A stretch of DNA of 64,000 nucleotides from Phytopythium helicoides (GCA_024867545.1 JANFNE010000027.1:62001-126000), one strand, 5' to 3'. Shown: positions 22,151 to 34,346, counted from the first letter of the stretch. Numbers and translations: made by a program. Notes: generated by a model not told the origin, from the sequence alone.

Positions 22151-22529
22151 CTTCTTTTCTTCTTTTATCCTTTTACACCTCTTTTCTTCTTGGACCCCTT
22201 TTCTCACACAAACACACACATTACATCCGACGCTCCCTACTTGCCTTGCCTCCACCATGCTTTGCTTTGCTTCACTTTCGACTCCTTTCCATACTCTTCC
22301 ATCACTTCTCTTCTCTCCCATCGATTTCTTTTCCCGACCTACTCGCTCCTTCCTACAATTATTGATTTCGTTCATACGCCTTTCGTTCATACGCCCCGCC
22401 ACCGACGGAGCGACACGCCATCCAAAGGAACCAGCCAAATCGAAGAATCGACGAATCGACGAATCGAATCACATCAAGCGGAGTATCAGCATATCAGTAT
22501 GGGCTCACTGGGTTGGCTTCAATCGATTT

Positions 22530-22557
22530 GGGTTGGGTTGGGTCGGGTCGGGTTGGG
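22530..22557 (+). repeat. G-quadruplex-type tract (representative of every unit)
   Basis: Six GGG runs spaced by TT or TC. Equivalent tracts occur in all units (for example from 24270, 31260 and 50716), slightly different in subfamily B. The tract is followed by a C-run segment that could pair with it. Confidence 0.75.
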
Positions 22558-22934
22558 TCGTTCCGAGTCGCAACGGGTCGGGTTGGGCCAACCCCGCCCC
22601 GCCCCCCATGTTTTGAGGGTGTTGGTTGTGTGTTTATTTGTTTATTTGTTTTGTTGTTTTGTTGTTTGATTTGATGTCGTTTCGTTTGAAGGTGTGTTGG
22701 GCTTTCGACCTCGATTGGATTGGATTGGATTGTGTTTGTTTCGTTTTGTTTTGGTTTGGCTTGATTGTATTTGGTTTGGTTCGAATCGAATGGAATCGAA
22801 TCGAATCAAATCGAATCGAATCGGTTTGATTCGGTTAAAATGGGTTGTATTGTATTGTATTTGGTTGTGTTGGAGTGGATTGGGTTGGTGTGTGTGGCGA
22901 TTTGTGTGTGTGTTTGTGAGTTGGTGTTTGTGAT

Positions 22935-23007
22935 GTCAGTGTCGTCTAGTGGTTAGGACGCGAGCTTCACACGCTCGAGATCGAGGGTTCGATCCCCTCC
23001 TCTGATA
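22935..23007 (+). tRNA. tRNA-Val (CAC), array copy 2
   Basis: 870 bp after copy 1, same 73 nt. It is followed by a subfamily B spacer, the only B unit in the left part of the array. Confidence 0.85.
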
Positions 23008-23804
23008 CTCCATTTCTTTTCTTCTTTTCTTCTTTTCTTCTTTTCCTCTTTTCCTCTTTTCCTCTTTTCTTCTTTTCGATTCGACCTCTTTCTCACACAA
23101 CACACACATTGGACGCATTTCCTTCCTTTCGCGCTGCCGTGCTCTGCTTCGCTTCTCTTTGCTTTGCCTCCCTTTATATACTCTTCCATCGCTTCCCTTC
23201 TCTCCCATCTATTTCTTTTATCGCCCTACTCGCTCCTTCCATCAATTATTGATTTCGTTCATACACCCCACTGCTGCCCTCACTCGCCACTAACTGAGCG
23301 ACATGCCATCCAAATGAACCAGCCGAATCGACGAACCGACGAATCGACGAATCGAATCACATCAAGCGGAGTATCAGCATATCAGTATGGGCTCACTGGG
23401 TTGGCTTCAATCGATTTGGGTTGGGTTGGGTCGGGTCGGGTTGGGTCGATTCGAGTCGCAACGGGTCGGGTTGGGCCAACCCCGCCCCGCCCCCCATGTT
23501 TTGAGGGTGTTGGTTGTGTGTTTATTTGTTTATTTGTTTTGTTGTTTTGTTGTTTGATTTGATGTCGTTTCGTTTGAAGGTGTGTTGGGCTTTCGACCTC
23601 GATTGGATTGGATTGGATTGTGTTTGTTTCGTTTTGTTTTGTTTTGGTTTGGCTTGATTGTATTTGGTTTGGTTCGAATCGAATCGAATCGAATCGATTT
23701 GATTGTATTTGTTTGAAATGTGTATTGTTGTGTTGGTTTGTATTTGTTTGTTTGTTTGTGTGTGTGGGAATTTGTGTGTGTGTTGGTGAGTTGGTGTTTG
23801 TGAT

Positions 23805-23877
23805 GTCAGTGTCGTCTAGTGGTTAGGACGCGAGCTTCACACGCTCGAGATCGAGGGTTCGATCCCCTCCTCTGATA
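23805..23877 (+). tRNA. tRNA-Val (CAC), array copy 3
   Basis: 870 bp after copy 2, same 73 nt, subfamily A spacer follows. Confidence 0.85.
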
Positions 23878-24656
23878 CTCCATTTCTTTTCTTCTTTTCT
23901 TCTTTTATCCTTTTACACCTCTTTTCTTCTTGGACCCCTTTTCTCACACAAACACACACATTACATCCGACGCTCCCTACTTGCCTTGCCTCCACCATGC
24001 TTTGCTTTGCTTCACTTTCGACTCCTTTCCATACTCTTCCATCACTTCTCTTCTCTCCCATCGATTTCTTTTCCCGACCTACTCGCTCCTTCCTACAATT
24101 ATTGATTTCGTTCATACGCCTTTCGTTCATACGCCCCGCCACCGACGGAGCGACACGCCATCCAAAGGAACCAGCCAAATCGAAGAATCGACGAATCGAC
24201 GAATCGAATCACATCAAGCGGAGTATCAGCATATCAGTATGGGCTCACTGGGTTGGCTTCAATCTATTTGGGTTGGGTCGGGTTGGGTTGGGTTGGGTCG
24301 ATTCGAGTCGCAACGGGTCGGGTTGGGCCAACCCCGCCCCGCCCCCCATGTTTTGAGGGTGTTGGTTGTGTGTTTATTTGTTTATTTGTTTTGTTGTTTT
24401 GTTGTTTGATTTGATGTCGTTTCGTTTGAAGGTGTGTTGGGCTTTCGACCTCGATTGGATTGGATTGGATTGTGTTTGTTTCGTTTTGTTTTGTTTTGGT
24501 TTGGCTTGATTGTATTTGGTTTGGTTCGAATCGAATCGAATCGAATCGATTTGATTGTATTTGTTTGAAATGTGTATTGTTGTGTTGGTTTGTATTTGTT
24601 TGTTTGTTTGTGTGTGTGGGAATTTGTGTGTGTGTTGGTGAGTTGGTGTTTGTGAT

Positions 24657-24729
24657 GTCAGTGTCGTCTAGTGGTTAGGACGCGAGCTTCACACGCTCGA
24701 GATCGAGGGTTCGATCCCCTCCTCTGATA
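24657..24729 (+). tRNA. tRNA-Val (CAC), array copy 4
   Basis: 852 bp after copy 3. The unit that follows carries the mariner-like insertion. Confidence 0.85.
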
Positions 24730-25491
24730 CTCCATTTCTTTTCTTCTTTTCTTCTTTTATCCTTTTACACCTCTTTTCTTCTTGGACCCCTTTTCTCACA
24801 CAAACACACACATTACATCCGACGCTCCCTACTTGCCTTGCCTCCACCATGCTTTGCTTTGCTTCACTTTCGACTCCTTTCCATACTCTTCCATCACTTC
24901 TCTTCTCTCCCATCGATTTCTTTTCCCGACCTACTCGCTCCTTCCTACAATTATTGATTTCGTTCATACGCCTTTCGTTCATACGCCCCGCCACCGACGG
25001 AGCGACACGCCATCCAAAGGAACCAGCCAAATCGAAGAATCGACGAATCGACGAATCGAATCACATCAAGCGGAGTATCAGCATATCAGTATGGGCTCAC
25101 TGGGTTGGCTTCAATCTATTTGGGTTGGGTCGGGTTGGGTTGGGTTGGGTCGATTCGAGTCGCAACGGGTCGGGTTGGGCCAACCCCGCCCCCCATGTTT
25201 TGAGGGTGTTGGTTGTGTGTTTATTTGTTTATTTGTTTTGTTGTTTTGTTGTTTGATTTGATGTCGTTTCGTTTGAAGGTGTGTTGGGCTTTCGACCTCG
25301 ATTGGATTGGATTGGATTGTGTTTGTTTCGTTTTGTTTTGTTTTGGTTTGGCTTGATTGTATTTGGTTTGGTTCGAATCGAATCGAATCGAATCGAATCA
25401 AATCAAATCGAATCGAATCGAATCGAATCGAATTGAATCGAATCGATTTGATTGTATTTGTTTGGAATCTGTATTGTTGTGTTGGTTTGTA

Positions 25492-25517
25492 CTCCCTCCG
25501 GACCAATTTAGTTGTCC
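25492..25517 (+). repeat. left TIR of mariner-like element
   Basis: 26 bp, the perfect reverse complement of 27311-27336. Confidence 0.95.
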
Positions 25518-25686
25518 CCTCCGTGATGTTGCTCGGTCTGAAAAAGCTGTCCTCTCCAACAACGTTTTGTGATTGGTCATTAATTGAAATATATTCCTGT
25601 GATTGGTTGTATATATTCAAAATAAAGCCAATCACAGTAAACTCCTCCCATTTGAAATACCACATGGCTGAGGGCTCCCATACCGA

Positions 25687-25698
25687 TTTGGCGCCAAA
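25687..25698 (+). promoter_or_regulatory. E2F-type palindrome in transposon promoter
   Basis: TTTGGCGCCAAA, a perfect palindrome matching the canonical E2F/DP site, 33 bp before the transposase ATG. Function is inferred from the motif only. Confidence 0.4.
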
Positions 25699-25730
25699 AC
25701 CAAATTATCTGCGTTGTTGGGACTCAAGTC

Positions 25731-27041
25731 ATGGCGTCTACACGCGCTCGGAACGGCGATCTCTCGGTCGAAGAGCGCACCAACATCGTCGCGTACCTCC
25801 TTGCCACGGCTGTTGACTTGAAGTTGCCCCGTGGGGCATTGCTACAAGCAGCCACCAAATTCAAATGCTCGGCGAAGACAGCAGGGCGGCTCTGGCGTAA
25901 GAGCGTGGAGAGCCTCAAGCATAGCGGCAAGCTGCCAGACCTGTCGCCCTCGGCTAGATCTCGATGTGGTCGCAAGAAAATTGATCGCAATATTGGTGAG
26001 CGGATTCGCTTAGTACCATTTCGGCGCCGACAGAATATGCGCAGCCTTGCTGCCGCTCTCAAGGTACCAAAGACTACACTGGCTAGGGCGCTTGCTGAAG
26101 GCGAGATCGTGCGCCACTCCAACAGCGTCAAGCCATTCTTGACGGAGAAGAACAAGATCGAGCGCTTGTCCTACTGTTTGTCTTTCGTTGACCCGTTGAA
26201 CTTGCAGTTCTGTGAGCAAGAGACGCGCATTCACATCGATGAAAAGTGGTTTTACCTCACGCGTGCGGACCAGACGTATTATCTCGCGGCCGGTGAGGCC
26301 CCACCGGTCCGCAGCGTGAAGTCCAAGCGGTTCATCACCAAGGTAATGTTTCTCGCGGCCGTCATGCGACCTGTCATCGAGGATGACGTGGTAGTATTCG
26401 ATGGGAAGATCGGCATGTGGCCTTTTGTGGTGGTCGAGGAGGCACAGCGCTCGTCCAAGAACCGGCCAGCCGGGACGCTAGAGTTGAAGCCGGTCTCCGT
26501 TGATCGCAACGAGTACCGCAGGATGTTGATCGAGTGCGTTATCCCGGCCATCAAGCAGCGGGTGCCCCCGTCAATGCGGGATCGCAACCTCGTCATCCAG
26601 CAGGACGGTGCTGGCGCCCACATCCTCGACCATGACACGGCCGTCAATGAAGCATGCGTGGCGGGAGGATGGAATCTACGTGTGCAGAAGCAACCGCCGA
26701 ACAGCCCCGACCTAAACGTCCTAGACCTGGGGTTCTTCTGCGCAATCCAAACGCTGCAACATGAACTCGCGCCGTCTACCGTTGAGGAGCTGGTGGCGTT
26801 CACCGAGCGGGCATTCAACGAGCTCGCCCCGTCTAAGCTGGACGACACGTTTCTCTCTCTTCAACAGGTCATGCTGTGCATCATTGAGACGTTCGGAGCG
26901 AATACGTACAAGCGACCGCACATGTCTAAGGCGAAGCTCCGCAAGCAGGGTTGTCTAGCCAAGAATTTGGTTTGCCCGGAGATGGCGTACTTGACTGGCC
27001 AAGCGTACCAGTTTTTGACAGATTTCGAATGTACCGTGTAA
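25731..27041 (+). CDS. mariner-like transposase (DD39D)
   Basis: 436 residues, uninterrupted. The N-terminal third holds two helix-turn-helix regions for TIR binding (about residues 10-60 and 100-125). The catalytic triad is D170 (IHIDEKWFYLT), D292 (VIQQDGAGAH) and D332 (PPNSPDLNVLDLGFF), with 39 residues between the last two. The NSPDLNVLDLGFF block is the hallmark of plant-type mariner-like transposases rather than animal mariners (DD34D) or the Tc1 element elsewhere in this window (DD34E). All motifs are intact, so the element may be active or recently active. Codon use is less GC-biased than in the host genes. Confidence 0.95.
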   Translation: MASTRARNGDLSVEERTNIVAYLLATAVDLKLPRGALLQAATKFKCSAKTAGRLWRKSVESLKHSGKLPDLSPSARSRCGRKKIDRNIGERIRLVPFRRRQNMRSLAAALKVPKTTLARALAEGEIVRHSNSVKPFLTEKNKIERLSYCLSFVDPLNLQFCEQETRIHIDEKWFYLTRADQTYYLAAGEAPPVRSVKSKRFITKVMFLAAVMRPVIEDDVVVFDGKIGMWPFVVVEEAQRSSKNRPAGTLELKPVSVDRNEYRRMLIECVIPAIKQRVPPSMRDRNLVIQQDGAGAHILDHDTAVNEACVAGGWNLRVQKQPPNSPDLNVLDLGFFCAIQTLQHELAPSTVEELVAFTERAFNELAPSKLDDTFLSLQQVMLCIIETFGANTYKRPHMSKAKLRKQGCLAKNLVCPEMAYLTGQAYQFLTDFECTV

Positions 27042-27310
27042 AAATCGTTGTTTTGAGGTTAATTTCCACTTTTTATAACCTAAATTGTAGGTGTACGCAG
27101 AAATCAAGGTTATTAAAGGGCTTGTTGACTTGGAATTTGTATGCATGTCGGTTTGGCGTCAAGGTTAAACCAAACAGTGGCGTCTGCGATCGGTGAAAAT
27201 GGATGTTTTAGCAGTAAAACGGCGGGTAAAATCATGCTGAGTTGCCAGACGTAGTTTTTACAATGGGGTACCATTGAAATAGACCGTATCTCCTCCGATT
27301 TGTGTTGACC

Positions 27311-27336
27311 GGACAACTAAATTGGTCCGGAGGGAG
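27311..27336 (-). repeat. right TIR of mariner-like element
   Basis: 26 bp, ends GGAGGGAG before TA. Confidence 0.95.
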
Positions 27337-27400
27337 TATTTGTTTGTTTGTTTGTGTGTGTGGGAATTTGTGTGTGTGTTGGTGAGTTGGTGTTTGTGAT

Positions 27401-27473
27401 GTCAGTGTCGTCTAGTGGTTAGGACGCGAGCTTCACACGCTCGAGATCGAGGGTTCGATCCCCTCCTCTGATA
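27401..27473 (+). tRNA. tRNA-Val (CAC), array copy 5
   Basis: 2744 bp after copy 4, about 900 without the transposon. Confidence 0.85.
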
Positions 27474-28273
27474 CTCCATTTCTTTTCTTCTTTTCTTCTT
27501 TTATCCTTTTATCCTTTTACACCTCTTTTCTTCTTGGACCCCTTTTCTCACACAAACACACATTACATCCGACGCTCCCTACTTGCCTTGCCTCCACCAT
27601 GCTTTGCTTTGCTTCACTTTCGACTCCTTCCATACTCTTCCATCACTTCTCTTCTCTCCCATCGATTTCTTTTCCCGACCTACTCGCTCCTTCCTACAAT
27701 TATTGATTTCGTTCATACACCCCGCCACCGACGGAGCGACACGCCATCCAAAGGAACCAGCCAAATCGAAGAATCGACGAATCGAATCACATCAAGCGGA
27801 GTATCAGCATATCAGTATGGGCTCACTGGGTTGGCTTCAATCGATTTGGGTTGGGTTGGGTCGGGTCGGGTTGGGTCGTTCCGAGTCGCAACGGGTCGGG
27901 TTGGGCCAACCCCGCCCCGCCCCCCATGTTTTGAGGGTGTTGGTTGTGTGTTTATTTGTTTATTTGTTTTGTTGTTTTGTTGTTTGATTTGATGTCGTTT
28001 CGTTTGAAGGTGTGTTGGGCTTTCGACCTCGATTGGATTGGATTGGATTGTGTTTGTTTCGTTTTGTTTTGTTTTGGTTTGGCTTGATTGTATTTGGTTT
28101 GGTTCGAGTCGAATGGAATGGAATCGAATCAAATCAAATCGAATTGAATTGAATCGAATCGATTTGATTGTATTTGTTTGGAATCTGTATTGTTGATTTG
28201 TATTGTATTTGTTTGTTTGTTTGTTTGTGTGTGTGGGAATTTGTGTGTGTGTTGGTGAGTTGGTGTTTGCGAT

Positions 28274-28346
28274 GTCAGTGTCGTCTAGTGGTTAGGACGC
28301 GAGCTTCACACGCTCGAGATCGAGGGTTCGATCCCCTCCTCTGATA
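28274..28346 (+). tRNA. tRNA-Val (CAC), array copy 6
   Basis: 873 bp after copy 5. Its 5' flank reads TTTGCGAT instead of TTTGTGAT. Confidence 0.85.
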
Positions 28347-29098
28347 CTCCATTTCTTTTCTTCTTTTCTTCTTTTATCCTTTTACACCTCTTTTCTTCTT
28401 GGACCCCTTTTCTCACACAAACACACATTACATCCGACGCTCCCTACTTGCCTTGCCTCCACCATGCTTTGCTTTGCTTCACTTTCGACTCCTTCCATAC
28501 TCTTCCATCACTTCTCTTCTCTCCCATCGATTTCTTTTCCCGACCTACTCGCTCCTTCCTACAATTATTGATTTCGTTCATACACCCCGCCACCGACGGA
28601 GCGACACGCCATCCAAAGGAACCAGCCAAATCGAAGAATCGACGAATCGAATCACATCAAGCGGAGTATCAGCATATCAGTATGGGCTCACTGGGTTGGC
28701 TTCAATCGATTTGGGTTGGGTTGGGTCGGGTCGGGTTGGGTCGATTCGAGTCGCAACGGGTCGGGTTGGGCCAACCCCGCCCCCCATGTTTTGAGGGTGT
28801 TAGTTGTGTGTTTATTTGTTTATTTGTTTTGTTGTTTTGTTGTTTGATTTGATGTCGTTTCGTTTGAAGGTGTGTTGGGCTTTCGACCTCGATTGGATTG
28901 GATTGGATTGTGTTTGTTTCGTTTTGTTTTGTTTTGGTTTGGCTTGATTGTATTTGGTTTGGTTCGAATCGAATCGAATCGAATCGATTTGATTGTATTT
29001 GTTTGAAATGTGTATTGTTGTGTTGGTTTGTATTTGTTTGTTTGTTTGTGTGTGTGTGTGGGAATTTGTGTGTGTGTTGGTGAGTTGGTGTTTGTGAT

Positions 29099-29171
29099 GT
29101 CAGTGTCGTCTAGTGGTTAGGACGCGAGCTTCACACGCTCGAGATCGAGGGTTCGATCCCCTCCTCTGATA
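29099..29171 (+). tRNA. tRNA-Val (CAC), array copy 7
   Basis: 825 bp after copy 6, the shortest unit. Confidence 0.85.
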
Positions 29172-29950
29172 CTCCATTTCTTTTCTTCTTTTCTTCTTTT
29201 ATCCTTTTATCCTTTTACACCTCTTTTCTTCTTGGACCCCTTTTCTCACACAAACACACATTACATCCGACGCTCCCTACTTGCCTTGCCTCCACCATGC
29301 TTTGCTTTGCTTCACTTTCGACTCCTTTCCATACTCTTCCATCACTTCTCTTCTCTCCCATCGATTTCTTTTCCCGACCTACTCGCTCCTTCCTACAATT
29401 ATTGATTTCGTTCATACGCCTTTCGTTCATACGCCCCGCCACCGACGGAGCGACACGCCATCCAAAGGAACCAGCCAAATCGAAGAATCGACGAATCGAC
29501 GAATCGAATCACATCAAGCGGAGTATCAGCATATCAGTATGGGCTCACTGGGTTGGCTTCAATCTATTTGGGTTGGGTCGGGTTGGGTTGGGTTGGGTCG
29601 ATTCGAGTCGCAACGGGTCGGGTTGGGCCAACCCCGCCCCCCATGTTTTGAGGGTGTTAGTTGTGTGTTTATTTGTTTATTTGTTTATTTGTTTTGTTGT
29701 TTGATTTGATGTCGTTTCGTTTGAAGGTGTGTTGGGCTTTCGACCTCGATTGGATTGGATTGGATTGTGTTTGTTTTGTTTTGTTTTGGTTTGGCTTGAT
29801 TGTATTTGATTTGGTTCGAATCGAATCGAATCGAATCGATTTGATTGTATTTGTTTGAAATGTGTATTGTTGTGTTGGTTTGTATTTGTTTGTTTGTTTG
29901 TGTGTGTGTGTGGGAATTTGTGTGTGTGTTGGTGAGTTGGTGTTTGTGAT

Positions 29951-30023
29951 GTCAGTGTCGTCTAGTGGTTAGGACGCGAGCTTCACACGCTCGAGATCGA
30001 GGGTTCGATCCCCTCCTCTGATA
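29951..30023 (+). tRNA. tRNA-Val (CAC), array copy 8
   Basis: 852 bp after copy 7. Confidence 0.85.
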
Positions 30024-30794
30024 CTCCATTTCTTTTCTTCTTTTCTTCTTTTATCCTTTTACACCTCTTTTCTTCTTGGACCCCTTTTCTCACACAAACA
30101 CACATTACATCCGACGCTCCCTACTTGCCTTGCCTCCACCATGCTTTGCTTTGCTTCACTTTCGACTCCTTTCCATACTCTTCCATCGCTTCTCTTCTCT
30201 CCCATCGATTTCTTTTCCCGACCTACTCGCTCCTTCCTACAATTATTGATTTCGTTCATACGCCTTTCGTTCATACGCCCCGCCACCGACGGAGCGACAC
30301 GCCATCCAAAGGAACCAGCCAAATCGAAGAATCGACGAATCGACGAATCGAATCACATCAAGCGGAGTATCAGCATATCAGTATGGGCTCACTGGGTTGG
30401 CTTCAATCTATTTGGGTTGGGTCGGGTTGGGTTGGGTTGGGTCGATTCGAGTCGCAACGGGTCGGGTTGGGCCAACCCCGCCCCCCATGTTTTGAGGGTG
30501 TTAGTTGTGTGTTTATTTGTTTATTTGTTTATTTGTTTTGTTGTTTGATTTGATGTCGTTTCGTTTGAAGGTGTGTTGGGCTTTCGACCTCGATTGGATT
30601 GGATTGGATTGTGTTTGTTTTGTTTTGTTTTGGTTTGGCTTGATTGTATTTGATTTGGTTCGAATCGAATCGAATCGAATCGATTTGATTGTATTTGTTT
30701 GAAATGTGTATTGTTGTGTTGGTTTGTATTTGTTTGTTTGTTTGTGTGTGTGTGTGGGAATTTGTGTGTGTGTTGGTGAGTTGGTGTTTGTGAT

Positions 30795-30867
30795 GTCAGT
30801 GTCGTCTAGTGGTTAGGACGCGAGCTTCACACGCTCGAGATCGAGGGTTCGATCCCCTCCTCTGATA
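30795..30867 (+). tRNA. tRNA-Val (CAC), array copy 9
   Basis: 844 bp after copy 8. Confidence 0.85.
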
Positions 30868-31675
30868 CTCCATTTCTTTTCTTCTTTTCTTCTTTTATCC
30901 TTTTACACCTCTTTTCTTCTTGGACCCCTTTTCTCACACAAACACACACATTACATCCGACGCTCCCTACTTGCCTTGCCTCCACCATGCTTTGCTTTGC
31001 TTCACTTTCGACTCCTTTCCATACTCTTCCATCACTTCTCTTCTCTCCCATCGATTTCTTTTCCCGACCTACTCGCTCCTTCCTACAATTATTGATTTCG
31101 TTCATACGCCTTTCGTTCATACGCCCCGCCACCGACGGAGCGACACGCCATCCAAAGGAACCAGCCAAATCGAAGAATCGACGAATCGACGAATCGAATC
31201 ACATCAAGCGGAGTATCAGCATATCAGTATGGGCTCACTGGGTTGGCTTCAATCTATTTGGGTTGGGTCGGGTTGGGTTGGGTTGGGTCGATTCGAGTCG
31301 CAACGGGTCGGGTTGGGCCAACCCCGCCCCCCATGTTTTGAGGGTGTTAGTTGTGTGTTTATTTGTTTATTTGTTTTGTTGTTTTGTTGTTTGATTTGAT
31401 GTCGTTTCGTTTGAAGGTGTGTTGGGCTTTCGACCTCGATTGGATTGGATTGGATTGTGTTTGTTTCGTTTTGTTTTGGTTTGGCTTGATTGTATTTGGT
31501 TTGGTTCGAGTCGAATGGAATGGAATCGAATCAAATCAAATCGAATTGAATTGAATCGAATCGATTTGATTGTATTTGTTTGGAATCTGTATTGTTGATT
31601 TGTATTGTATTTGTTTGTTTGTTTGTGTGTGTGTGTGGGAATTTGTGTGTGTGTTGGTGAGTTGGTGTTTGTGAT

Positions 31676-31748
31676 GTCAGTGTCGTCTAGTGGTTAGGAC
31701 GCGAGCTTCACACGCTCGAGATCGAGGGTTCGATCCCCTCCTCTGATA
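31676..31748 (+). tRNA. tRNA-Val (CAC), array copy 10
   Basis: 881 bp after copy 9. Confidence 0.85.
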
Positions 31749-32562
31749 CTCCATTTCTTTTCTTCTTTTCTTCTTTTATCCTTTTATCCTTTTACACCTC
31801 TTTTCTTCTTGGACCCCTTTTCTCACACAAACACACATTACATCCGACGCTCCCTACTTGCCTTGCCTCCACCATGCTTTGCTTTGCTTCACTTTCGACT
31901 CCTTTCCATACTCTTCCATCGCTTCTCTTCTCTCCCATCGATTTCTTTTCCCGACCTACTCGCTCCTTCCTACAATTATTGATTTCGTTCATACGCCTTT
32001 CGTTCATACGCCCCGCCACCGACGGAGCGACACGCCATCCAAAGGAACCAGCCAAATCGAAGAATCGACGAATCGACGAATCGAATCACATCAAGCGGAG
32101 TATCAGCATATCAGTATGGGCTCACTGGGTTGGCTTCAATCTATTTGGGTTGGGTCGGGTTGGGTTGGGTTGGGTCGATTCGAGTCGCAACGGGTCGGGT
32201 TGGGCCAACCCCGCCCCCCATGTTTTGAGGGTGTTAGTTGTGTGTTTATTTGTTTATTTGTTTTGTTGTTTTGTTGTTTGATTTGATGTCGTTTCGTTTG
32301 AAGGTGTGTTGGGCTTTCGACCTCGATTGGATTGGATTGGATTGTGTTTGTTTCGTTTTGTTTTGGTTTGGCTTGATTGTATTTGGTTTGGTTCGAGTCG
32401 AATGGAATGGAATCGAATCAAATCAAATCGAATTGAATTGAATCGAATCGATTTGATTGTATTTGTTTGGAATCTGTATTGTTGATTTGTATTGTATTTG
32501 TTTGTTTGTTTGTGTGTGTGTGTGGGAATTTGTGTGTGTGTTGGTGAGTTGGTGTTTGTGAT

Positions 32563-32635
32563 GTCAGTGTCGTCTAGTGGTTAGGACGCGAGCTTCACAC
32601 GCTCGAGATCGAGGGTTCGATCCCCTCCTCTGATA
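32563..32635 (+). tRNA. tRNA-Val (CAC), array copy 11
   Basis: 887 bp after copy 10. Confidence 0.85.
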
Positions 32636-33454
32636 CTCCATTTCTTTTCTTCTTTTCTTCTTTTATCCTTTTATCCTTTTACACCTCTTTTCTTCTTGGA
32701 CCCCTTTTCTCACACAAACACACATTACATCCGACGCTCCCTACTTGCCTTGCCTCCACCATGCTTTGCTTTGCTTCACTTTCGACTCCTTTCCATACTC
32801 TTCCATCGCTTCTCTTCTCTCCCATCGATTTCTTTTCCCGACCTACTCGCTCCTTCCTACAATTATTGATTTCGTTCATACGCCTTTCGTTCATACGCCC
32901 CGCCACCGACGGAGCGACACGCCATCCAAAGGAACCAGCCAAATCGAAGAATCGACGAATCGACGAATCGAATCACATCAAGCGGAGTATCAGCATATCA
33001 GTATGGGCTCACTGGGTTGGCTTCAATCGATTTGGGTTGGGTTGGGTCGGGTCGGGTTGGGTCGTTCCGAGTCGCAACGGGTCGGGTTGGGCCAACCCCG
33101 CCCCGCCCCCCATGTTTTGAGGGTGTTAGTTGTGTGTTTATTTGTTTATTTGTTTTGTTGTTTTGTTGTTTGATTTGATGTCGTTTCGTTTGAAGGTGTG
33201 TTGGGCTTTCGACCTCGATTGGATTGGATTGGATTGTGTTTGTTTCGTTTTGTTTTGGTTTGGCTTGATTGTATTTGGTTTGGTTCGAGTCGAATGGAAT
33301 GGAATCGAATCAAATCAAATCGAATTGAATTGAATCGAATCGATTTGATTGTATTTGTTTGGAATCTGTATTGTTGATTTGTATTGTATTTGTTTGTTTG
33401 TTTGTGTGTGTGTGTGGGAATTTGTGTGTGTGTTGGTGAGTTGGTGTTTGTGAT

Positions 33455-33527
33455 GTCAGTGTCGTCTAGTGGTTAGGACGCGAGCTTCACACGCTCGAGA
33501 TCGAGGGTTCGATCCCCTCCTCTGATA
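33455..33527 (+). tRNA. tRNA-Val (CAC), array copy 12
   Basis: 892 bp after copy 11; first of three consecutive 892-bp steps. Confidence 0.85.
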
Positions 33528-34346
33528 CTCCATTTCTTTTCTTCTTTTCTTCTTTTATCCTTTTATCCTTTTACACCTCTTTTCTTCTTGGACCCCTTTT
33601 CTCACACAAACACACATTACATCCGACGCTCCCTACTTGCCTTGCCTCCACCATGCTTTGCTTTGCTTCACTTTCGACTCCTTTCCATACTCTTCCATCG
33701 CTTCTCTTCTCTCCCATCGATTTCTTTTCCCGACCTACTCGCTCCTTCCTACAATTATTGATTTCGTTCATACGCCTTTCGTTCATACGCCCCGCCACCG
33801 ACGGAGCGACACGCCATCCAAAGGAACCAGCCAAATCGAAGAATCGACGAATCGACGAATCGAATCACATCAAGCGGAGTATCAGCATATCAGTATGGGC
33901 TCACTGGGTTGGCTTCAATCGATTTGGGTTGGGTTGGGTCGGGTCGGGTTGGGTCGTTCCGAGTCGCAACGGGTCGGGTTGGGCCAACCCCGCCCCGCCC
34001 CCCATGTTTTGAGGGTGTTAGTTGTGTGTTTATTTGTTTATTTGTTTTGTTGTTTTGTTGTTTGATTTGATGTCGTTTCGTTTGAAGGTGTGTTGGGCTT
34101 TCGACCTCGATTGGATTGGATTGGATTGTGTTTGTTTCGTTTTGTTTTGGTTTGGCTTGATTGTATTTGGTTTGGTTCGAGTCGAATGGAATGGAATCGA
34201 ATCAAATCAAATCGAATTGAATTGAATCGAATCGATTTGATTGTATTTGTTTGGAATCTGTATTGTTGATTTGTATTGTATTTGTTTGTTTGTTTGTGTG
34301 TGTGTGTGGGAATTTGTGTGTGTGTTGGTGAGTTGGTGTTTGTGAT

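Larger units (their letters stand above)
25492..27336 (+). mobile_element. mariner-like element (plant/Stowaway type), complete
   Basis: 1845 bp with 26-bp perfect terminal inverted repeats beginning CTCCCTCCGGACC, flanked by TA (25490-25491 and 27337-27338). Removing the element and one TA restores the array spacer (GGTTTGTATTTGTTTG), so the insertion is clean. CTCCCTCCG ends are typical of plant mariner-like elements and Stowaway MITEs. It is present in only one of the 36 units. Confidence 0.95.
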
